A stretch of DNA of 5,258 nt. Source: Campylobacter sp. Lineage in GTDB: Bacteria > Campylobacterota > Campylobacteria > Campylobacterales > Campylobacteraceae. This document shows positions 1 through 5,258 of this stretch, piece by piece. Numbering within the stretch: position 1 is the stretch's first letter; every line of letters begins with the position of its first letter. Made by a program: the position numbers and the translations under genes. Location: the NCBI GenBank assembly GCA_024680445.1, contig JAILCJ010000059.1, positions 1-5,258 on the forward strand, in the 5' to 3' direction. The notes beneath the pieces are model-generated. The model ran no database searches. It worked only from the letters and a program-made list of their open reading frames with translations, and was not told the origin of the DNA.

Positions 1-2403
1 AGCATAAACGAAGATGGCGTCGTTGGCTTAAATGACAATGCACAAGATGAAAGCAAAAACTATCTAAGCATAATGCTTGACCAGTTAAACTATGAACTTT
101 GCAATTCTAGCAATGAAAATAAAAATAACATAGCAAATAAACTTAGTCGATACGGTATAAAAAAAGAAAAAGACGACGAATCTAAGACAAATTCAGATGA
201 AAATTCAGATGAAAATTTAGATGAAAATTTGGATGAAAATTTGGATGAAAATTCAAATTCAAATGAAGTATCAAATTTGAGTGAAAATTCAAATTCAAAT
301 GAAGTATCAAATTTGAGTGAAAATTCAAATTTGGATGAAGTATCAAATTTGAGTGAAAATTCAAATTTGGATGAAGTATCAAATTTGGATGAAAATTCTC
401 AAATCCAAGAAAATTCCCAAAATAATGCAAACTCGCAAAATCAAGAAAGCACATGCTCTTGCAAGGATATCAAAAACTACGACAAAGTCGATCTTATGAA
501 TTTATACTTGGATTTGGCTTCAAACGATCTTTTTATAAAGATCATAGATATGAATGATGCGGGTAAAATTCCAACAGGTGGCAACATTAACTTAAATGAA
601 TTTAGAAGTGTAAGTAAAAATTTGCCTTATTGTTTTAAAATAAATGGCAATGATTTACTAGATAAATGCGATCTTAACAAACTGTATGGATATCATAGTT
701 GTATAAGCAAAAGCTATATGCAAAACGATAAGAGTGCTTACACAAAAGCCAGACTAGCACAATTTTATAACACTTGCTTTGATGATAAATTTATGAGTTG
801 CTATATAAAAGCTATCACCAAACAAACAAATCAAATGAATAAGCTAAATCAATTTAACAACTCCATATTTGTTGATATACCAAACAAAAGCATATATATC
901 TTTGTTAGCGATAAGGTTAGCATAGACTGCGAAAATTTATATAAAAATATAGTAGATGAGTTAGACCTAGATATCAGTGCCGAAGAACTTAAAGAATTTA
1001 CTTGCCAAGTTTTTCTTGACGGCTTACTTTTAAAAGGTGCAAACGAATTTAAAGACTACGAAAATAAGTTTGGTAGTGCCGACAAAGAATACTTAGAAAA
1101 TTTAAAACAAGAATCTACAAATTCATACGAACAAACACAACAACACTGCAACTACAATCAAATGGATTGTAAAATGCCGACATATTCTTTTCAAGATAAA
1201 GGCAATAAAGATGAAATAAACGATGACACCAAAATAGGAACTTTAAGCATACATCATAACAATAGCTTGTTTATCATAAAAAATTATTCTATCAAAGAAG
1301 CTTCTCTTGGTATAAAATTGCATAAAATAAACAAAGCAAAAGATAATACACTTAATAATTCATCGTTTGAAAACATTACAAAAACAGCCGATAATGTAGA
1401 TAGTAAAGCTTCTATCGCTCACTCTTATCCAGTCATACAAACAGATACTATCATGTGTCCACATGGTGGTAGAGTGATCTTAAAAAGCACTAGGGGTAAA
1501 AACATAAAGTCAAATGGCATACCGCTAATCTTGGCAAGTGATTATATAGGTTCAAGCATAGTTGGTTGTTCGGCTACATATCCTTGCACCCATGTAGTAA
1601 GTGTTCCAGATTCGGCTTTAAGCCTTAAAAAGATAAATAACGATCATGCACTTATGCAAGAGTTGGTACCACATACACGTACAAATAACGGCTCTATCTT
1701 AACTTGTATGTCAAAAGCGAATTTATACAAATATGCATATAGCACAAAACAAATACCTTCACAGGCTCCAAGCGAAAGTAAAACAAACATAAATACAAAC
1801 AATCCGGATTTGAGATTCCATTTTAAAGAGATAACATCTCAAAAAGATAATATATATGTAAAAAAATACAAATTAAATTCTGACGAATACAACAATCAAG
1901 ATTGTTTCGATAGCATAAATATACAAACAAGCCATTTAAAAAATGTAAGCAATGAAAAGCTACTTTCACAATTACAAGCAGACTATGTTTCAAACAAAAT
2001 TATCGGCTATGAATTTAAACAATGCGATTTAGAATTTGCAAGCAATATTTATAGATTGGTTTTTGTAATTCCACAAGAAAAAGGAAAACACAAAGGTGAG
2101 CATAATTATTTTGAAAGACTATATGACTATGAAGATCTTATAAACAACAAAAAAGACGATTCAAATAACAGTGATAAAAAACAAAATAATGCCAATTCAA
2201 ACGAATCTGCAAATGATAACATTGTATATCATAATAATGACAAATTTGAAAAAATCGAAAAACATCTTGTCTTTTTAACTCCAAACGAGCTAAAACAAGT
2301 AAAAATACAAATAGCACAAGGGCTTGATAGCGACCTTGCAAGCAGTCTTGATATACTAGAAACAATAATAATACAAGGAAATAAATATGAAAACATTACA
2401 TAA
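1..2403 (+). CDS. PAAR-like domain protein, candidate T6SS spike-tip cargo effector (5' partial)
   Basis: The frame is open from base 1 and the first ATG (73) has no Shine-Dalgarno, so the true start lies upstream and at least 800 codons are present. Residues below are counted from the ATG at 73. Residues 40-108 are an Asn/Asp/Glu/Ser tandem repeat. Residues 128-366 hold 11 cysteines (128, 130, 187, 199, 210, 235, 243, 286, 311, 359, 366) in a region I do not recognise. Residues about 455-550 look like a PAAR-like domain: CPHGG with C462 and H464, GC at 499, PCTH with C505 and H507, then C545; these could bind a metal. PAAR-like proteins cap the VgrG spike and carry effectors. Residues 580-776 are unrecognised and interrupted by an N/K/D/S-rich stretch (691-716). 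A PAAR-like domain this far inside a protein is unusual, since classical PAAR domains are often N-terminal. The vgrG gene downstream supports a T6SS role. Toxic activity is inferred only; a purely structural adaptor is possible. Confidence 0.8.
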   Translation, partial: SINEDGVVGLNDNAQDESKNYLSIMLDQLNYELCNSSNENKNNIANKLSRYGIKKEKDDESKTNSDENSDENLDENLDENLDENSNSNEVSNLSENSNSNEVSNLSENSNLDEVSNLSENSNLDEVSNLDENSQIQENSQNNANSQNQESTCSCKDIKNYDKVDLMNLYLDLASNDLFIKIIDMNDAGKIPTGGNINLNEFRSVSKNLPYCFKINGNDLLDKCDLNKLYGYHSCISKSYMQNDKSAYTKARLAQFYNTCFDDKFMSCYIKAITKQTNQMNKLNQFNNSIFVDIPNKSIYIFVSDKVSIDCENLYKNIVDELDLDISAEELKEFTCQVFLDGLLLKGANEFKDYENKFGSADKEYLENLKQESTNSYEQTQQHCNYNQMDCKMPTYSFQDKGNKDEINDDTKIGTLSIHHNNSLFIIKNYSIKEASLGIKLHKINKAKDNTLNNSSFENITKTADNVDSKASIAHSYPVIQTDTIMCPHGGRVILKSTRGKNIKSNGIPLILASDYIGSSIVGCSATYPCTHVVSVPDSALSLKKINNDHALMQELVPHTRTNNGSILTCMSKANLYKYAYSTKQIPSQAPSESKTNINTNNPDLRFHFKEITSQKDNIYVKKYKLNSDEYNNQDCFDSINIQTSHLKNVSNEKLLSQLQADYVSNKIIGYEFKQCDLEFASNIYRLVFVIPQEKGKHKGEHNYFERLYDYEDLINNKKDDSNNSDKKQNNANSNESANDNIVYHNNDKFEKIEKHLVFLTPNELKQVKIQIAQGLDSDLASSLDILETIIIQGNKYENIT
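190..396 (+). repeat. In-frame coding minisatellite (12-nt and 36-nt units)
   Basis: Five 12-base units (190-249) of the form AAT-TCA/TTG-GAT-GAA encode N-S/L-D-E. They are followed by four 36-base units (250-285, 286-321, 322-357, 358-393). The first two 36-base units are identical; the third and fourth differ at a few positions. The long unit encodes NSNSNEVSNLSE or NSNLDEVSNLSE and appears to have grown from the short one. All units are multiples of three, so copy-number change would alter linker length without breaking the frame. The encoded segment is acidic, has no proline, cysteine or aromatic residue, and is probably a flexible linker. The open frame on the opposite strand here is a by-product of the repeat. 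Confidence 0.93.
2375..2380 (+). promoter_or_regulatory. Shine-Dalgarno for the small ORF
   Basis: AAGGAA lies six bases before the ATG at 2387, inside the last codons of the upstream gene. It matches the AAGGA sites in front of vgrG and the gene after it. Its placement fixes the start of the 40-codon ORF and would allow translational coupling with the gene ending at 2403. Confidence 0.6.
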
Positions 2404-2509
2404 AATTTTATGTAAAATTTATCAAAATAAAAAGCAAAAAAATTATGTTATAAATGCAATTTTTGCTACTTATAGCATTAATAAATCAATTTTTAAACCT
2501 ATAAAATAA
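2387..2509 (+). CDS. Small basic hypothetical protein, 40 aa
   Basis: ATG at 2387 to TAA at 2507-2509 encodes 40 residues beginning MKTLHKILCKIYQNKK. AAGGAA sits six bases upstream. The ORF overlaps the preceding gene by 17 bases in another frame, and its stop overlaps the vgrG Shine-Dalgarno, leaving 11 bases to the vgrG start. The product has nine Lys, one His and no Asp or Glu, so it is strongly basic; residues 20-31 are fairly hydrophobic but too short and polar for a clear membrane span. No family is recognised. In its favour are the good ribosome site, stop-start packing like that at the vgrG/next-gene junction, and near-complete filling of the gap. Against it, 40 codons can stay open by chance and composition is weak evidence in such AT-rich DNA. 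It could be a small partner of the cargo protein, a translational coupler, or a spurious frame. Confidence 0.45.
   Translation: MKTLHKILCKIYQNKKQKNYVINAIFATYSINKSIFKPIK
2396..2415 (+). repeat. Perfect 20-bp palindrome at the end of the PAAR-like gene
   Basis: TTACATAAAA is followed directly by its reverse complement TTTTATGTAA, centred between 2405 and 2406 and covering the stop codon at 2401-2403. It could be a dimeric regulator site or, as RNA, an AU-rich hairpin with an 8-bp stem and a 4-base loop. The stem has one G-C pair and no U-tract follows, so it is a poor terminator. It also lies inside the small ORF, and AT-rich DNA produces palindromes readily. Confidence 0.4.
2446..2454 (+). 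promoter_or_regulatory. Possible extended -10 promoter upstream of vgrG
   Basis: TGTTATAAA matches the extended -10 form TGnTATAAT at all but the last base. It is preceded by A/T-rich tracts, as is common at sigma-70 promoters of Campylobacter, which lack a strong -35. Transcription would start near 2461, leaving a leader of about 60 bases before vgrG. This would give vgrG an internal promoter within the cluster. Such matches are frequent by chance at this base composition. Confidence 0.3.
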
Positions 2510-2513
2510 AGGA
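2509..2513 (+). promoter_or_regulatory. Shine-Dalgarno of vgrG
   Basis: AAGGA lies seven bases before the vgrG ATG and fixes that start. It sits within AATAAAGGATAAAA (2505-2518), the same 14 bases that recur at 4964-4977 before the next gene. In both copies the TAA is the in-frame stop of the preceding reading frame. Confidence 0.8.
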
Positions 2514-2520
2514 TAAAACA

Positions 2521-4968
2521 ATGAATTCTTATCTAAGTCTTAGCATACGAGATGCCAAAACCACACCATTTACAAACAATCTTGTTCTTACAAAAATAAG
2601 CGTCAATGAAAGTTTAGATGATATATTTAGCATAGAATGCGAGGGTTACAGCAAAAATTCCATAGACAATCCTATCTTTGCCGCCATGACAAAAACCGAA
2701 CAAAATCAAGACAATCCCTATGCATTGTTAAATAATGTAGTCGAAATAAAAGTAAAAAAACCAGAAATAGATAAAGCAAATTCTATCTCATCAAATACAA
2801 ATGAAAAAATTTATAATGGTATCATCACCGATATTACTTTTTTAGGCACAAATGACGATAAAAACTCAAATTCTGCATTAAATCTTGCCGATGTAAAATT
2901 TATGTTTAAACTAAAAATCAGTTCATTTTTATATAGACTAAGCATAAATAAGGCAAATAGAATTTTTACAAATCTCTCCGTTATAGATGTCATCAAACAA
3001 GTCTTAGCTCTTAATACTCATCATCAACTAAAAGAATACGATTTTACAAATATATATGAAAGCTATGAGCCAAAAGAATACATAAGCCAAAAAAATGAAA
3101 GCGATTTGGATTTTATAAAAAGGCTATGTGCTAGCAATGCTTTGTATTTTTACGAAGATGAAAACAAAGTCTATTTTTATGATGAAAACATTTTTTTAAC
3201 AGATAAAGATGGCAAAAATGTCTATATATACTCGCCAAGCCAAAATTCACAAACAAAAGATATAAAATTTAATTCCAATCCAAACAATGCTTTTAATGAT
3301 GAGTGCATAAAGCAAATAAACAAAAATGAACATTTAAGCACCGATAGTTTTACGACTTCTATGCAAAACCCAGCCTTTCCTTTAAGAATATTTTCTGAAC
3401 TAAAAAATACTTCTCTTGCAAGCTTTGATAGCCTTACTCATCATGATCAATTTAGTTTTACACAAAGCAATAAACTTAATTTTGAATCTTTAATAGAATC
3501 GTTAAGGGCAAATTTAAAACTCAATACCTATAATGCCCACTCAAATGTCTTTGGTTTAAAACTAAACGATAGCATAAATTTAAGCACTCAAATTTCAAGT
3601 GAAAAATACAATTTTCGTATCATAGCTCAAAAGCAAACTTTTATAGACGAAGCTGTTTTGGCAAATCAAGCCAATACAAACGACAATTTAAATTTAAAAG
3701 ATAAAAGTATGCAAACTAGCTATCATAACGAATTAAGCATTATTCCTACAACCATACCTTATATTAGTAAAGCCATAGCTAAACCAAGTGCAAACACTCT
3801 TAGCCTTGGTATAGTCATAGGCGACGAAGAAGACCCTGATTCAAAGAAAAATACTATTTTTACAGATGAATACGGCAGAATACGAGTAAGGATAAATGAG
3901 TTTATAACACAAGAAATAATTGACAAAAAAAATATGCATAAGCTTTCTCAGAACAAAACAAATGAAACGAAAAAGATAAACAACACTTATAGCACAACTT
4001 ATCTTAGAGTAATCACGCCTATAGCTAGTTCGGATTCTGGTTTTTTTGCTATACCAAGAATCGGCGATGAAGTAGTGATATCTTATTTGCAAAATGATAT
4101 AGATAAACCTATAATAATCGGAAGTTTATACAATAGCTACAATAAACAATTATCAAATTTACCAAATAATTATCATCAAACAACCCTAAGTTCAAAAACC
4201 ATAGGAACAAATGAAAACGGCAGAAATGAACTAACATTATCAAATTTAAAAGACAAAGAACAAATTTATCTAAAAGCCGAAAAAGATTATGATGAACTTA
4301 TAAATCATAACTTTACGCAACATATACTAAATGATAAATATTCAACCACGGATGGCAACTATACAGAAAGGATAAAACAAGCTCACATCCAAACCATAGA
4401 TCTAGCCAAAAATGTAAATGTAGGTGCTGAATATCTAACAATGGTAGGTGCTAGTAAAGATACCATAGTAGGCATATCAAACACTTTAAATGTAGGACTA
4501 AACAATAAACTTAGAGTTGCCAAGGATAGCTCTGAATATATAGGAAACGATAAAAGTGTAGAGATAAAAGGAAATTTAGAAACCATAATCGATAAAGATG
4601 AAACAAGAACGGTAAATAAAAATAGCAATCACACCATAAAAGGAAGTATGCAATTAAACATAAGCGAGGGCATAAATTTACAATCAGAAGAACAAGCCAT
4701 AATACAAGCCAATGGATATTTAGATATCAAAACATCTGACAATATAAAAATAGAAGCCAGTTCGCAACATACCGAAAAAGCCGAATCGAAATTTTCAAAT
4801 ATAGCTTCAAACTATGAAGTTGACGCTGGCACTCAGATAATCCATAAAGTTGGAACAAGCCAAGTAATAATTACAAATAATAATGTCGTCATTAAAGCTG
4901 GTGGAGTAGATGTAGTTATAGATAGTTCAGGACTAACAGTAATAGGCGGAGAAATAAAAGGCGAATAA
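2521..4968 (+). CDS. vgrG: Type VI secretion system spike protein VgrG (TssI)
   Basis: The 815-residue product has VgrG architecture. Residues about 1-390 are gp27-like, with R-I-F-T-N-L-S-V at 147-154 and P-K-E-Y-I-S-Q-K-N-E-S-D-L-D-F at 184-198, matching the usual base-ring motifs. Residues about 427-540 are the gp5-type OB-fold: TDEYGRIRVR (448-457), YLRV (494-497), FFAIPRIGDEV (508-518) and KPIIIGSLYN (529-538). The conserved KEQIYLKAEKD follows at about 579-589. The rest is Val/Gly/Asn-rich beta-helix needle ending at GGEIKGE, with no toxin extension. VgrG trimers sit on the Hcp tube at the T6SS tip and enter target cells. Two departures from the usual family pattern are seen: the OB-fold has a Lys/Asn/Thr-rich insertion (about 462-492), and the common Trp residues near the RVKV and WIRV motifs are absent. 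The start has a good Shine-Dalgarno. The cargo would have to be a separate protein, and the upstream PAAR-like product is the obvious candidate. Confidence 0.97.
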   Translation: MNSYLSLSIRDAKTTPFTNNLVLTKISVNESLDDIFSIECEGYSKNSIDNPIFAAMTKTEQNQDNPYALLNNVVEIKVKKPEIDKANSISSNTNEKIYNGIITDITFLGTNDDKNSNSALNLADVKFMFKLKISSFLYRLSINKANRIFTNLSVIDVIKQVLALNTHHQLKEYDFTNIYESYEPKEYISQKNESDLDFIKRLCASNALYFYEDENKVYFYDENIFLTDKDGKNVYIYSPSQNSQTKDIKFNSNPNNAFNDECIKQINKNEHLSTDSFTTSMQNPAFPLRIFSELKNTSLASFDSLTHHDQFSFTQSNKLNFESLIESLRANLKLNTYNAHSNVFGLKLNDSINLSTQISSEKYNFRIIAQKQTFIDEAVLANQANTNDNLNLKDKSMQTSYHNELSIIPTTIPYISKAIAKPSANTLSLGIVIGDEEDPDSKKNTIFTDEYGRIRVRINEFITQEIIDKKNMHKLSQNKTNETKKINNTYSTTYLRVITPIASSDSGFFAIPRIGDEVVISYLQNDIDKPIIIGSLYNSYNKQLSNLPNNYHQTTLSSKTIGTNENGRNELTLSNLKDKEQIYLKAEKDYDELINHNFTQHILNDKYSTTDGNYTERIKQAHIQTIDLAKNVNVGAEYLTMVGASKDTIVGISNTLNVGLNNKLRVAKDSSEYIGNDKSVEIKGNLETIIDKDETRTVNKNSNHTIKGSMQLNISEGINLQSEEQAIIQANGYLDIKTSDNIKIEASSQHTEKAESKFSNIASNYEVDAGTQIIHKVGTSQVIITNNNVVIKAGGVDVVIDSSGLTVIGGEIKGE

Positions 4969-4972
4969 AGGA
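4969..4972 (+). promoter_or_regulatory. Shine-Dalgarno of the exported-protein gene
   Basis: AGGA (AAAGGA if the last bases of the vgrG stop are counted) lies six bases before the ATG at 4979, right after the vgrG stop codon. It is the second copy of the AATAAAGGATAAAA junction sequence and implies co-transcription and probable translational coupling with vgrG. Confidence 0.75.
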
Positions 4973-4978
4973 TAAAAG

Positions 4979-5258
4979 ATGAAAAAATTAATTATATTTT
5001 TTCTTGCAACATTTACATTTGCAAATGAGATACATTTAAATTTCAACCAAAAAGTAAAAAATGCATTAGATTCGAATCAAAGCTTAAAAAAATCAGCATT
5101 TAAACTACAAAAAAGCTTTGATATTTTAATGGGTAAATATGACTTTAAATATTTAAACGATGAAGCACAAAAAGAAATCAAACCATATTTGCAAAATATG
5201 AAACAAATACAAGAAAAATGGATAGAAAGCGTAAATAAAGCCAGTCTTAAAAAAGACG
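4979..5258 (+). CDS. Sec-exported periplasmic protein of unknown function, candidate immunity or accessory protein (3' partial)
   Basis: ATG at 4979 opens a frame of 93 codons that reaches the window end without a stop. The N-terminus MKKLIIFFLATFTFA is a short classical signal peptide: two Lys, a hydrophobic core and a likely cut after A15 (T-F-A before Asn). There is no lipobox cysteine, so a soluble periplasmic location is expected. The mature part is Lys/Gln/Asn-rich, apparently helical, cysteine-free so far, with one Trp at residue 81 in Q-I-Q-E-K-W. The helical layout with a Q-x-x-W motif loosely recalls the LprI/DUF1311 group of lysozyme-inhibitor-like proteins, but that family normally has cysteines, so this is only a lead. 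The gene starts 10 bases after vgrG. A periplasmic product beside a spike gene and a candidate cargo gene fits an immunity protein against a cell-wall or membrane toxin; this is inference from position. Confidence 0.8.
   Translation, partial: MKKLIIFFLATFTFANEIHLNFNQKVKNALDSNQSLKKSAFKLQKSFDILMGKYDFKYLNDEAQKEIKPYLQNMKQIQEKWIESVNKASLKKD

Noticed and set aside
73..75. ATG at 73 as the start of the PAAR-like gene
   Set aside because: The frame is open back to base 1 with gene-like codons, and no Shine-Dalgarno precedes this ATG, so it is more likely an internal Met.
182..454. Open frame on the - strand across the repeat
   Set aside because: It is the mirror of the tandem repeat (an N-F-H-S/P-N-L pattern) and exists only because the repeat units lack stops in that frame.
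634..801. Sel1-like repeats in the Cys-containing region
   Set aside because: The Cys spacing near residues 210-243 vaguely resembles Helicobacter Cys-rich Sel1 proteins, but the regular repeat length and conserved Gly/Ala pattern are absent.
2138..2365. Open frame on the - strand over the 3' end of the PAAR-like gene
   Set aside because: It lies wholly inside a well-supported + strand gene and its product shows no recognisable domain.
3925..3932. A8 tract (also A7 at 2436-2442 and 2754-2760, T7 at 3191-3197 and 4041-4047) as phase-variation sites
   Set aside because: Runs of 7-8 A or T are expected in such AT-rich DNA; no poly-G/C tract of the kind used for phase variation in Campylobacter was seen.
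2811..4628. Several short - strand open frames within vgrG
   Set aside because: All lie inside the strongly supported VgrG frame and show no domain or conserved motif.
4906..4968. C-terminal effector extension on VgrG
   Set aside because: The beta-helix pattern runs to the last residues (GGEIKGE) and the gene stops there, so this VgrG is not fused to a toxin domain.

Overview
The window is AT-rich (by eye about 30% GC), with Shine-Dalgarno sites of the AAGGA type and Asn/Lys/Ile-rich proteins using A/T-ending codons. This suggests a Campylobacterota genome, most likely Campylobacter or a close relative; the assignment is inferred from composition and gene content only. The content is a type VI secretion system (T6SS) spike and cargo cluster, with every gene on the + strand and very tight spacing.

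Layout: (1) Positions 1-2403 hold the 3' part of a large gene whose frame is already open at base 1. Its product has an in-frame tandem-repeat segment, a Cys-containing N-terminal region of unknown function, an internal PAAR-like spike-tip domain with a CPHGG motif, and an unrecognised C-terminal region. (2) Positions 2387-2509 hold a 40-codon, strongly basic small ORF with its own good Shine-Dalgarno. It overlaps the end of gene 1 and fills almost all of what would otherwise be a 117-base gap. (3) Positions 2521-4968 encode a complete, non-extended VgrG/TssI spike protein. (4) From 4979 a fourth gene runs off the window. It encodes a small protein with a clear Sec signal peptide and no recognised family.

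How the parts may work together: VgrG trimers form the T6SS needle spike, and PAAR-like domains cap it and carry cargo. The first protein is therefore a candidate spike-tip protein carrying effector regions on one or both sides of the cap. The exported protein directly after vgrG is in the right place, and would reach the right compartment, to be a periplasmic immunity protein or an accessory factor. The effector and immunity roles are inferences; only the VgrG call is firm from sequence. No RNA genes, CRISPR arrays, insertion sequences or convincing intrinsic terminators were seen.
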